35,609 nucleotides of DNA, taken from the IMG/VR virus record IMGVR_UViG_3300049825_000947, positions 1-35,609 of that record, one strand, 5' to 3'. The position numbers and the translations under genes are program-made. The notes below the pieces were generated by a model. The model was given only the letters and a program-made list of their open reading frames with translations, was not told the DNA's origin and did no database searches. This DNA comes from a virus. Shown piece by piece: positions 1-6,551 of the stretch. The stretch's first letter is position 1. Each line of letters begins with the position of its first letter.

Positions 1-442
1 TGTTTGCATTAACCAAGTTATACACTCCGTTGATGCTCAAATAATCTACATCCGAAATAATTTTTTGGTTCAATACATCCATAATGTGTTTAGAAATAGA
101 TTTGTCTTTTAAATCCTTTCCTTCTTCATATAACTTCTCATACCAACTTCCCAAAATTTCGGCAGGAATTAACCCAAAATTGATTTTTTGATGAAAGTTT
201 TTTAGCAATTTTCCTCTCAATTGAGCCGTGCCTAATTCTTCCCACTCGGGCTTGAATCTAGAAACCACATTTGATAAAACGGTGTTACCCACAGCAAATT
301 CGCCTCTGATTTTGGTTACTGTTTTTGCATATTTATTGAGTGTGATTTCTTTTGACATAACTGCCCCACTAATCACTTGTGGATTTTGGTCTTTGAATCG
401 AACCAACTCGTCGTTTATCTGATCGATATTAATACTTGGCAT
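1..442 (-). CDS. Probable major capsid protein, N-terminal part (cut by window)
   Basis: The leftward frame starts at an ATG at 442 and stays open to the window edge, giving 147 residues with no stop. The N-terminus begins MPSINIDQIND and contains a KTVTKIRGEFAVGN segment. I do not see a diagnostic motif; the assignment comes mainly from position. It lies 5 bp after a phage S49 protease with a scaffold-like tail, where HK97-fold capsid genes normally sit, and it looks like the extended N-arm of such proteins in Bacteroidetes phages. It belongs to the operon read from the late-type promoter near 1730-1770. The C-terminal part is missing, so the HK97 fold cannot be judged. It could instead be another head protein. 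Confidence 0.6.
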   Translation of the reverse strand, partial: MPSINIDQINDELVRFKDQNPQVISGAVMSKEITLNKYAKTVTKIRGEFAVGNTVLSNVVSRFKPEWEELGTAQLRGKLLKNFHQKINFGLIPAEILGSWYEKLYEEGKDLKDKSISKHIMDVLNQKIISDVDYLSINGVYNLVNAN

Positions 443-447
443 TTCTC

Positions 448-1707
448 TTAGTTTTTATTTTGGTTAATAATTTTTTCTGCAATTTGATTGTGTGCTGCGT
501 TTGGATCAACAATATCATCCTCTTCGTCTTTTTCGCCCAAGCTAAGTTTTATCTTTTGGGTTTTAGACAATTCTTTTTCTTGCGATTTTATTTTTTCTTG
601 CAACGCATCAATGGTTTGTTTTTGCTCGGTCAAGTTTTGGGTCAAACCAGCTAATGCTTTTTCCTTTGATTCAATCAGCGTTTTAGATTCAGTCAAATCG
701 GCTTTGATTTTGTCTAATTCAGAAATTTTTGCTTCAAGTAAATCCAACTGCTCTTCTTGTAAAAAAGTTCCAGTTGCGTTCGACATAAATTTTTTTGTAG
801 CCTCCAGTTCTTCAGTAAGTCCCAAAGAATTAGAAAGCGAAGGATATGTTTTTTTCATATTATTTGTTTTTTTGTTTAAGTTTTGTATATAATTAAAAGC
901 ATTTTGCATGGTCCCGATTTCGTCAATCAATCCTTTTTCTAAAGCAATGGTGGGTGGATAATCTCCACCAGAAAAAACATCTTTATTGATTCCTTGTCTT
1001 GTGCTTGAAATAGCACCGATAAATTTTTCGTTGAAATAATCCAAATCTTCAACCATTTTTTCTGAATTTCCTTTGAGCAATTCTCTAAATCGATGGTTTT
1101 TTTCTGTTGATTTTGAGGCGTATAATTCATAAAATTTCGCTCCCTCTTTCTCTAACATTGGAATCGTGTCTAAAAACGACATCATCACACCAATTGATCC
1201 AATATAGTCAGCGTTTTTGTTGGCAATAATATGATCACAACCACTGGCAATGTAATAAGCCGCCGAACACATCAATCCAGAAGTGTAAGCAACTGTTGGT
1301 TTTGAGTAATTCAGTAAAAAATCTTGAAATTCAGCAGTTCCATACGCCTGACCACCGCCACTGTCAATATCCAAAACAACACCAGCAATAGTCTCATCTT
1401 TTTCCCAAGCCGACAATTGCCTAATCAAAGATTGTGTTCCCATTGGCCCACATTCTTGGTCATATTTTGTAATTGAGCCTTTGATAGGCAAAACATAAAT
1501 TTTAGCAGACGATTCTGTTTTATTCGAATCACCCACCATTCGTTGCCCATCCAAAGAATGAGAATAAAAAGCATATTGCTCTTGATTTACTTTTTCTACA
1601 GGAAGTTTTATTCCATTATAAATAGAATACAAAAGCGGCAGATTTTCTGCTACCATTCTATCGCCGGCAAACCAAGGCTGATTTATAAGAGAATAAGTTA
1701 AATTCAA
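448..1707 (-). CDS. S49/SppA-family head maturation protease with C-terminal scaffold region
   Basis: This 419-residue protein is a phage prohead protease. The N-terminal two thirds (about 65-270) show the ClpP/S49 fold signature: VLDIDSGGG at about 111-119, and MCSAAYYIAS at about 146-155, where S148 is the likely nucleophile, followed by a GSIGV segment at about 170. Residues about 285-400 are a charged coiled coil (KISELDKIKADL, repeated K/E/Q) typical of a fused scaffold. The start is TTG at 1707, because an in-frame TAA lies two codons upstream and the next ATG (residue 18) would remove the conserved INQPWFAG region. An internal ATG at 858 (residue 284, MKKTYPS) could start a free scaffold protein. 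The gene lies just upstream of the capsid gene. The family call is firm; the scaffold role is inferred. Confidence 0.9.
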   Translation of the reverse strand: MNLTYSLINQPWFAGDRMVAENLPLLYSIYNGIKLPVEKVNQEQYAFYSHSLDGQRMVGDSNKTESSAKIYVLPIKGSITKYDQECGPMGTQSLIRQLSAWEKDETIAGVVLDIDSGGGQAYGTAEFQDFLLNYSKPTVAYTSGLMCSAAYYIASGCDHIIANKNADYIGSIGVMMSFLDTIPMLEKEGAKFYELYASKSTEKNHRFRELLKGNSEKMVEDLDYFNEKFIGAISSTRQGINKDVFSGGDYPPTIALEKGLIDEIGTMQNAFNYIQNLNKKTNNMKKTYPSLSNSLGLTEELEATKKFMSNATGTFLQEEQLDLLEAKISELDKIKADLTESKTLIESKEKALAGLTQNLTEQKQTIDALQEKIKSQEKELSKTQKIKLSLGEKDEEDDIVDPNAAHNQIAEKIINQNKN

Positions 1708-1734
1708 TTTGTATTATTTTGGATAATACAAATT
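1706..1734. repeat. 12-bp perfect inverted repeat at the protease start codon
   Basis: The arms AATTTGTATTAT and ATAATACAAATT flank a 5-base spacer and touch the TTG start codon at 1707. The sequence has no G+C-rich stem or U-tract, so it is not an obvious terminator. It covers the proposed -7 region and the short leader of the protease gene. It may be a protein-binding site or an RNA hairpin that hides the start; the sequence alone cannot tell which. Confidence 0.5.
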
Positions 1735-1770
1735 TTAGAAACTCCTAACTATATAAAAAGGACAAAAAAA
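1729..1770 (-). promoter_or_regulatory. Candidate late promoter (GTCC box) for protease-capsid operon
   Basis: Read leftward, a TTTTTTTGTCCTTTTT box (1755-1770) is followed about 30 nt later by AAAATTTG (1729-1736), a weak match to the Bacteroidetes -7 element TAnnTTTG. The same box and similar spacing occur before three other structural gene groups. Here the start codon is 56 nt from the box instead of 38-40, which leaves a leader containing an inverted repeat. That it is a promoter is inferred from the recurrence. Confidence 0.45.
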
Positions 1771-1772
1771 GC

Positions 1773-2306
1773 CTACAAACTCATTGCGACTGAATTTTGA
1801 AAAGCCAAAGCGTAATAGTTGACTTCTAATAATCGTTTTTTGGGAATCACTCGCAAGGGTTTTGTATAGGTTTTTCCTTCTATAGAAATCAAAAAGCCTT
1901 CAGAACCGCTTTCTTTTGGGTCTATGGATGATTGCAACAAACAAAACAAGGGTTGTTCCTGTGTGCCAAGAAAATAGACTTCTGTATTGGTGTGCAAAAC
2001 CATCACAACCCACCTACCCATATAAAAATCCAATTTATCCCAAGTTAAAGTATCATGAGGTAAAACGCTTAAATTAGAATTTATAAGACAATGCGTTCCT
2101 GCTCTCGATAACTCTTGTTTTATGGTTAAACTACAATCCTCTGGTAGTGTGTAAATTTTTAATACATTTTCTACATTATTCGTTTCAAGTGGCTGATTCT
2201 TAAACACTCTAGAAAAAGTGAAATTTGATTTTTCCGCAGGAATAATCTCCACAAGGGTAGTCCGCTGAATAATGTCGCTGGGTGTGTTGCAAATAATTGT
2301 TTCCAT
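1773..2306 (-). CDS. Hypothetical phage protein (177 aa), head-module neighbour
   Basis: I do not recognise this protein. It has 177 residues, no signal peptide, no membrane segment and many alternating beta-type stretches (KIYTLPEDCSLTI, WVVMVLHTNTEVYFLGT). Its ATG at 2306 is preceded by an A-rich leader with no Shine-Dalgarno site. It sits between the 164-residue protein at 2357-2851 and the head protease, and a late-type box follows its stop codon. Position suggests a minor structural or head-assembly role, but this is a guess from context only. Confidence 0.65.
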   Translation of the reverse strand: METIICNTPSDIIQRTTLVEIIPAEKSNFTFSRVFKNQPLETNNVENVLKIYTLPEDCSLTIKQELSRAGTHCLINSNLSVLPHDTLTWDKLDFYMGRWVVMVLHTNTEVYFLGTQEQPLFCLLQSSIDPKESGSEGFLISIEGKTYTKPLRVIPKKRLLEVNYYALAFQNSVAMSL

Positions 2307-2323
2307 TTTTATGCTATTTTTTT

Positions 2324-2358
2324 AAAGGACAATTTTGAGTTTTTTTTTATTGTCCTTT
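2324..2358. repeat. Inverted repeat of the GGAC/GTCC box
   Basis: AAAGGACAAT at 2324-2333 is inverted as ATTGTCCTTT at 2349-2358 around a T-rich 15-base loop. It lies in the 50-bp gap between two leftward genes. Each arm resembles the AAAAAGGACAAAA box seen upstream of late genes, so this may be a two-site version bound by the same factor. The distance to the next ATG (24 nt from GTCC) does not match the other boxes. A weak stem-loop terminator for the upstream gene is also possible. Confidence 0.45.
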
Positions 2359-2851
2359 ATGCCATTGGAATAATTGTTGGTTTAGAGGGTTTTCGTGTTT
2401 CGGAAAAGACAATGTTCTTTTTAAAAATAAATTGCTCCTTTTTTCGTTGAAAATCCTTCAATATTCCGTCAATTTTTAAATCTTCTTCGTTTATCTCAAA
2501 GTTGTCCAGCAATTGTTGAAGTGTGCATTTATAAGAATTTCCGCTCATAAATTTAACCATCAAGGCTGTGCTAAAAATCAATTCTCGCAAATAATCATCG
2601 ACTAAATCATTTATTTTGTAGATGTTATAGGTAAATATTTTTCCATGAGCAGAAATGATATGACCACCAATATAAACGGTGTAGGATTCTGTCAATCCTT
2701 TTTTTGCCAACATTCGCTTATCTTCCTGTGTCAGTAAGTGAATCGATTGTCTTGCTAAAAAATCTCTTTCGGAGAGTGTCCACATGGCACCATATTTATA
2801 GTGCAAAAACTTTTTTACATGAGGCTTTACTGGAATTTCTAATTGAATCAT
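2357..2851 (-). CDS. Hypothetical phage protein (164 aa), possible late regulator
   Basis: The protein begins MIQLEIPVKPHVKKFL and has 164 residues rich in Lys, Phe and Leu, with a basic C-terminus (KKNIVFSETRKPSKP). I cannot place it in a family. A long, probably helical central part (about 85-140) could bind DNA. It is the first gene after the gene-free GTAAC region and stands between the early operon and the head genes. Its own promoter (TATATTTG at 2868-2875) is covered by a 28-bp palindrome. That placement and regulation are what one expects of a late transcription activator or a small terminase subunit; neither role is shown by the sequence. Confidence 0.7.
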   Translation of the reverse strand: MIQLEIPVKPHVKKFLHYKYGAMWTLSERDFLARQSIHLLTQEDKRMLAKKGLTESYTVYIGGHIISAHGKIFTYNIYKINDLVDDYLRELIFSTALMVKFMSGNSYKCTLQQLLDNFEINEEDLKIDGILKDFQRKKEQFIFKKNIVFSETRKPSKPTIIPMA

Positions 2852-2867
2852 TTAAAAAGGGGTTTTA

Positions 2868-2902
2868 CAAATATAAAAATGTATTTTATAAAATACATTT
2901 TT
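2868..2902 (-). promoter_or_regulatory. Promoter with 28-bp palindromic operator
   Basis: Read leftward, TATATTTG (2868-2875) matches the TAnnTTTG -7 element, 17 nt before the ATG at 2851. Directly upstream, 2875-2902 is a perfect 28-bp palindrome centred on TTTATAAA with outer arms containing ATGTATTTTA. It covers the place where the -33 element would be, and no TTG is present there. This looks like an operator or activator site for a dimeric regulator controlling the gene at 2357-2851. Confidence 0.6.
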
Positions 2903-2994
2903 TTACAGGCCTTTTTCGATACAAAAACTAGTTTTTTCACTATTTATTTTCTTTCGTAAAAATACCTGCGGTCTAATAAATGCTAGAAATTTCT

Positions 2995-3200
2995 GTAACT
3001 TTGTAACCGCTATTTAAGTAACTGAAAATTAAATATTTACAAGTTACAACCCTATATTTTTCTAAAAAATAATTTTTGTAACCAACCCTTCTCTTTCTAA
3101 TTGGTTACAATTTTTTTTGTAACCTTTAAATTTAGTTACAAAAAATAAAATAGTATAAATACAGACACAGTCGGGCTTTCCCTAAAGGTTACAGAGTTAC
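2995..3200. repeat. Array of ten GTAAC/GTTAC motifs in a gene-free region
   Basis: GTAAC occurs at 2995, 3003, 3018, 3078 and 3119, and its inverse GTTAC at 3043, 3104, 3135, 3188 and 3196. The wider consensus is TTTTGTAACY. The outer pairs mirror each other: GTAACTTTGTAACC (2995-3008) and GGTTACAGAGTTAC (3187-3200) match at 13 of 14 bases when inverted. An inner hairpin GGTTACAA-T6-TTGTAACC lies at 3103-3124. The whole stretch 2852-3328 has no credible gene. Candidate roles are a replication origin with iterons, a packaging site, or a multi-site operator. Base composition predicts fewer than one copy by chance. Confidence 0.75.
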
Positions 3201-3272
3201 AAAAAATTATTGTTATTTTAAGTAGGGGGTTTGGGAAGGGTTGGGATTGGTTGATTTTTTAATTTTTGTCTA

Positions 3273-3305
3273 TAAAAAAACCACCTTTTTAGGGTGGTTA
3301 AAAAA
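3273..3305 (-). terminator. Rho-independent terminator after the methyltransferase gene
   Basis: Read leftward, AACCACC, loop CTAAAAA, then GGTGGTT is followed by a run of seven T. It begins about 30 nt after the stop codon of the methyltransferase gene (3329) and closes the leftward early operon. The A-run on the other side would also allow some termination rightward, but no rightward gene reads into it. Confidence 0.85.
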
Positions 3306-3328
3306 TAACTTATCCATTTATCTTCGGT

Positions 3329-4705
3329 TTACTTATCATAAAAAGAAAGTATGTGAGCAATCACATCTATCGTCCAACCATTGCCTAGCATCTTATATCG
3401 TTGAGTATCGCTTAAATGATTTGTGTAATTATCAGGGACAGTTTGTAATCGTTCACATTCAATTGGTGTTAATCTTCTTATATCTCCTTGTGAATAAACT
3501 ACATTTTGACCGCTCCCATCTTCTCTCGCTCTTGCTGGTATGGCTGCACCTTTTCCGCTCACTACTTCTCTAAAACCTTTTCCATCATTGTGGGTTCTTA
3601 AGGTTCCGCTAATAACTAAATTATCTTTTTGAACGCTTGTAAGACAATTAGTCTTCCCGTCGTTTCTTGGTTCAAGTTGTTGCTCGGTTGGTAGTCCAGA
3701 AACTCTACTCTTGGGATTGTCAGTATTTCGTCCACGCATTGCAAAACATTGAGTTTCTATTGCATTGGTATTTCCTGTGTCTAGGCAATAAGTTTTACCA
3801 TCATTTCTAGATAAATGACCAGTTCCGCCTTTGCCAGTTTTAGAACTTCTTGGCATTGTGTTGTGAACCACTAAATCCATTTGAGTGTGCAAACCGCCAC
3901 TATTACCTCCAGCGGTAAAGCATCTTGCCTTTCTATTGGTATCAGAAATATAATTATCTGCAGGAGCTATTTTGCCAATCCCTAGTCTTTCAAATGCTCT
4001 TTTTTGTAAATAACTCAACATTTTGTGGCTCAAGTAATATTTATCATCAACATCATTTTCTAAAATATCTTTCAATAATATTCCTTTGTCTTTTGGTTGA
4101 GGAATAGCGCAAACTAAATCGCCGAAAAAACCCGAAGGCTGACATCCTATATTTGTCCAATACAGTCTGTTCCTATTTTGTGCAGAAACTAGTGCGGAAT
4201 TTATTTTTATTGGATGGATTCCAATAGCTTTGGTTAGTATTTTTTGCCATTTTTCGCCCATGACTACATTTTCAAGAAGAAATTTAATTTTAGGGTTTAT
4301 TTCTCTCAATTCCTTTAGAACCCTCATGTATTCCCAAAACAAATAAGATTGTCCCTCAAATTCAAAGTTTTGACTCTTTAAATCGAGATAATGCTCTAGC
4401 GTAATTATTTCAATGTTATTTTTCGTGCTCATGCCTTTTCTTTTTCCACTAAAGGAAAAATTTTGACACGGAGACCCTCCTGCGATAATATCCACAAAGC
4501 CTAAATCTGAACCTTTTATATTCCTTACATCTCCAATTTGAATGGTGTTAGGAAAATTCGCCATAGTAACACCAATGGCATATTTATCTATTTCACTTGC
4601 GAAATATTTTGTTGGTTTAATTCCTAATTTATTTAATGCCAACTGGAAACAACTCATTCCATCAAATAAAGAACAGACAACAAGTTGTTTTGAATTATTG
4701 ATCAT
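3329..4705 (-). CDS. DNA (cytosine-5)-methyltransferase, phage type
   Basis: This 458-residue C5 methyltransferase uses S-adenosylmethionine to methylate cytosine in DNA. Motif I is SLFDGMSCFQLAL (about 12-24), motif IV is GGSPCQNFS with catalytic C80, motif VI is ENV (145-147), motif VIII is QNRNRLYW (about 176-183). Motifs IX/X are at the C-terminus (ECERLQTVPDNYT, MLGNGW). The target-recognition region between is long and repetitive, with NDGKTYCL, NDGKTNCL and NDGKGFRE. No restriction endonuclease lies nearby, so it is probably a solitary enzyme protecting phage DNA. It starts at an ATG overlapping the previous gene by 11 bp and ends just before a terminator. Confidence 0.95.
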   Translation of the reverse strand: MINNSKQLVVCSLFDGMSCFQLALNKLGIKPTKYFASEIDKYAIGVTMANFPNTIQIGDVRNIKGSDLGFVDIIAGGSPCQNFSFSGKRKGMSTKNNIEIITLEHYLDLKSQNFEFEGQSYLFWEYMRVLKELREINPKIKFLLENVVMGEKWQKILTKAIGIHPIKINSALVSAQNRNRLYWTNIGCQPSGFFGDLVCAIPQPKDKGILLKDILENDVDDKYYLSHKMLSYLQKRAFERLGIGKIAPADNYISDTNRKARCFTAGGNSGGLHTQMDLVVHNTMPRSSKTGKGGTGHLSRNDGKTYCLDTGNTNAIETQCFAMRGRNTDNPKSRVSGLPTEQQLEPRNDGKTNCLTSVQKDNLVISGTLRTHNDGKGFREVVSGKGAAIPARAREDGSGQNVVYSQGDIRRLTPIECERLQTVPDNYTNHLSDTQRYKMLGNGWTIDVIAHILSFYDK

Positions 4706-5159
4706 GATTATTTTTTAAATGAGAATACCTAAATCTTGTAAAATGAATGATTGCCATTTCTTTTGACAGGTCGTAATCCTTGAACCATTCTTTAAAATCT
4801 TCTGAGGAAATCCCATCATTTTGTGCAACTAAATCCCAATTGACTATTTTGCCTTCAATTGGAGCATAAACAAAATTTGTAGGGTCTTCAAGTTTTTCTA
4901 TTCCAATTCCATCTGAACTATCTAAACTAAGAATCTCATACTGGAAACTTTTATATGGTTTTCCTAGCCAAACTCGAATCGATAAAAAAGCCTCGCCTTT
5001 GTTTATTTTCTCGAATCGCTTGGCCCATAAATCATAATTTCCACGAATGGTGTGTATTTTTTCGTATTGCTTTATTGCCGAACGAAATCCAGTCGGCTGT
5101 CCAGCCTTTGAATGAGTTTTTGGAAAAAATTCCGAAATAATTAATACATAAGTTTTCAT
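4695..5159 (-). CDS. Hypothetical protein, possible ASCH/PUA-like fold (154 aa)
   Basis: The ATG at 5159 (MKTYVLIISEFFP) follows the previous stop by 1 bp and is preferred over a TTG 45 nt further upstream inside that gene. The segment KIHTIRGNYDLW followed by GEAFLSIRVWLGKPYKS resembles small ASCH/PUA-like RNA- or nucleotide-binding proteins of Bacteroidetes phages (TIRG and the basic strand). No catalytic residue can be assigned. It sits in the early operon between an SSB-like gene and the methyltransferase and overlaps the latter. A role in nucleic acid metabolism is plausible from context; the fold assignment is tentative. Confidence 0.75.
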   Translation of the reverse strand: MKTYVLIISEFFPKTHSKAGQPTGFRSAIKQYEKIHTIRGNYDLWAKRFEKINKGEAFLSIRVWLGKPYKSFQYEILSLDSSDGIGIEKLEDPTNFVYAPIEGKIVNWDLVAQNDGISSEDFKEWFKDYDLSKEMAIIHFTRFRYSHLKNNHDQ

Positions 5160-5160
5160 A

Positions 5161-5442
5161 TCAATAAGGCAAATCATCTTCCGCAGGAATATCTTCTTGC
5201 ACAATGGGTTTAACTTCCGAGTATTTTAGGTTCCCAAAATAAAACCGATGGTCTGCGTTTTCTTTTTTGGGATTGCTTTGCAATGAGGCATTGTTGTTGT
5301 ATGTGTCAGGCTCATCGTTTATCCAAAGTTTAATATCCAAATAAATTTTCCCGTTTTCTGCTCTTTTAAAAGCCTTGTTGCCTTTTTTTGCCTCTTCCAG
5401 CAATTTTGAGAAGTCTATGCTTCCGTACATTGATTTGCTCAT
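5161..5442 (-). CDS. Probable single-stranded DNA-binding-like protein (93 aa)
   Basis: This 93-residue protein has a short beta-rich core (GKIYLDIKLWIN, HRFYFGNLK) and ends in an acidic tail, DIPAEDDLPY. That tail is very like the C-terminal tip of bacterial and phage SSBs, which recruits replication partners. It is shorter than a full OB-fold SSB (usually 110 residues or more), so it may be a divergent or minimal form. It lies in the replication operon, and its TGA is followed after 1 bp by the next ATG. SSB function is inferred from tail and context. Confidence 0.6.
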   Translation of the reverse strand: MSKSMYGSIDFSKLLEEAKKGNKAFKRAENGKIYLDIKLWINDEPDTYNNNASLQSNPKKENADHRFYFGNLKYSEVKPIVQEDIPAEDDLPY

Positions 5443-5469
5443 GATTTTTTTGTTTTTATTGTTTTATTT

Positions 5470-5619
5470 TTAATAATCTAGTGTATCTAATAGTTGGCTT
5501 TTATAAGTTTCACAAACCATTTCTGCTGATTTTTTTATCCCTATCCCGAAGTCCGCCACATCTTTTACCAATCGTATAAAATCTTGGTCTGTTTGATAAA
5601 TAAGATTTTCTTCTTCCAT
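5470..5619 (-). CDS. Small hypothetical protein (49 aa)
   Basis: An ATG at 5619 opens a 49-residue frame, MEEENLIYQTDQDF to DTLDY, ending at TAA 5470. It is acidic and predicted helical (RLVKDVADFGIGIKKSAEM). The same frame stays open further upstream (about to 5700), overlapping the preceding small gene, but without a clear start. It fits tightly in the early operon. No family is recognised. It may be the downstream half of a once-longer gene. Confidence 0.45.
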   Translation of the reverse strand: MEEENLIYQTDQDFIRLVKDVADFGIGIKKSAEMVCETYKSQLLDTLDY

Positions 5620-5639
5620 TGTTTGCTTTATTATATTTT

Positions 5640-5789
5640 CTAATTCAGCTTCCTCAACACCCTGGTGTTTTTGTCTGTTCGCACATAGGCGTATCCGTTT
5701 TTCATTTTTTCTATCTCCATTTTTTTTGCCTTTTTATAGGCTTTGTTTCCCTCCAATTTTTGTGTTTCAATTTCTTCTCTTGTTATCAT
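5640..5789 (-). CDS. Small basic hypothetical protein (49 aa)
   Basis: The ATG at 5789 overlaps the TGA of the preceding DUF4406-like gene (ATGA), a common sign of translational coupling. The product is 49 residues and strongly basic: MITREEIETQKLEGN, then a KKAKKMEIEKMKNG stretch, ending TRVLRKLN. It has no recognised domain. Composition suggests a nucleic-acid-associated helper in the early operon. It ends 20 bp before the next small gene. Confidence 0.55.
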   Translation of the reverse strand: MITREEIETQKLEGNKAYKKAKKMEIEKMKNGYAYVRTDKNTRVLRKLN

Positions 5790-6079
5790 ATCGCCTGATT
5801 TAATTCAATAATCCCTAAACTTTTTGCCACCATGTGTTCCAGCAAAGCTCCTTTGCTGTCTACAAAGCATGGGAGTAAGCAAATAGCCTCGCATTTCATT
5901 AATGCTGTTAGGCATGTTTTCATGGCTTTTTCCCATTGTTCTTCGGGGTTATTGACCAGTTCAACTGGGTTTACTACCTCAAAGCCTTGCTGTTCTAATT
6001 CCAATTGCTTTTTCTTAAATTTCTCGACAACAGACAGCATCGGTTCACCTGTTATCTTTCCTGCGATGTAAATTTTCAT
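5786..6079 (-). CDS. DUF4406-like protein (nucleoside 2-deoxyribosyltransferase-like fold)
   Basis: This 97-residue protein starts MKIYIAGKITGEP, the beta-alpha opening of DUF4406/nucleoside-deoxyribosyltransferase-like proteins, followed by GFEVVNPVEL (about 33-42), EAICLLPCFVDSKGALLEH (about 64-82) and a final helix. The SKGALLEH segment is the conserved end-motif with the glutamate of this family. Such proteins are common in phage replication regions and may act on nucleotides or nucleotide-derived signals; no activity has been shown for most of them. The start ATG at 6079 lies 18 bp after the previous gene's stop. Confidence 0.8.
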   Translation of the reverse strand: MKIYIAGKITGEPMLSVVEKFKKKQLELEQQGFEVVNPVELVNNPEEQWEKAMKTCLTALMKCEAICLLPCFVDSKGALLEHMVAKSLGIIELNQAI

Positions 6080-6096
6080 GTTTGTTTGTTTGTTTT

Positions 6097-6267
6097 TTAA
6101 GTGTTTGTATTGTGTTGAGTGTTGTGTTTCTTTTTGGGTATGTATTGTTTTATTAAATCTAGTTTTACATTTATTTCGTTTCCAGTCTTCATAAATCGCA
6201 CAATGGCTGTATGTGGAAATCTTTCTAAAATCACCACTCTTTTTTTGTTTACGAGATGTATTACCAT
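6097..6267 (-). CDS. Small basic hypothetical protein (56 aa)
   Basis: The ATG at 6267 lies 5 bp inside the end of the preceding gene, and the frame runs to TAA 6097. The product begins MVIHLVNKKRVVILERFPHT and ends in a basic, His/Asn/Thr-rich tail (KKKHNTQHNTNT). The N-terminal half looks like a small beta-barrel (VNKKRVVILE, TAIVRFMKTGNEINVKLD), similar in outline to short KOW/SH3-like phage proteins. Function unknown. Coupling to its neighbours supports its being real. Confidence 0.55.
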   Translation of the reverse strand: MVIHLVNKKRVVILERFPHTAIVRFMKTGNEINVKLDLIKQYIPKKKHNTQHNTNT

Positions 6268-6551
6268 GACGATGTGGATTTAAATGTTTTGTGCTTTAAT
6301 TCTAAATTATCTGTGATTCCATTTGTGTAGATTAAATAATCAACTCTTCCTTTTAGCTTAATTGCATAATCGCCAACTTCATCAATTGTTGGTGCCGCAA
6401 TATCTTTAATGATTGAATCAAGCGTGTCAAACTTCAAATCCTTATTTGTTAAAAAAAAGCCACAGAATTTGATTCCGTTATAAAACAGCAATATTTCTGT
6501 TTGGCTCTTTATTAGCGTTGCCTTTATGCTTGTGATGTTCTTTAAAATCAA
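6261..6551 (-). CDS. Hypothetical protein (96 aa), early operon
   Basis: The frame opens with TTG at 6551, overlapping the TGA of the primase-helicase gene (TTGA). No ATG exists anywhere in the frame, so the start is either this TTG or another near-cognate codon. The 96-residue product contains IIKDIAAPTIDEVGDYAIKL and a short C-terminal tail ending STSSW. I cannot identify it. Its coupling to the helicase gene suggests a replication accessory role, which is inference only. Confidence 0.6.
   Translation of the reverse strand: MILKNITSIKATLIKSQTEILLFYNGIKFCGFFLTNKDLKFDTLDSIIKDIAAPTIDEVGDYAIKLKGRVDYLIYTNGITDNLELKHKTFKSTSSW

Noticed and set aside
2995-3200. CRISPR-like array
   Set aside because: The repeats are only 5-14 bp, in both orientations with irregular spacing. 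There are no uniform spacers and no cas genes.
3241-3573. Rightward open frame opposite the methyltransferase end
   Set aside because: It runs through the terminator hairpin and antisense to the well-supported methyltransferase C-terminus; low-complexity Leu/Phe translation.
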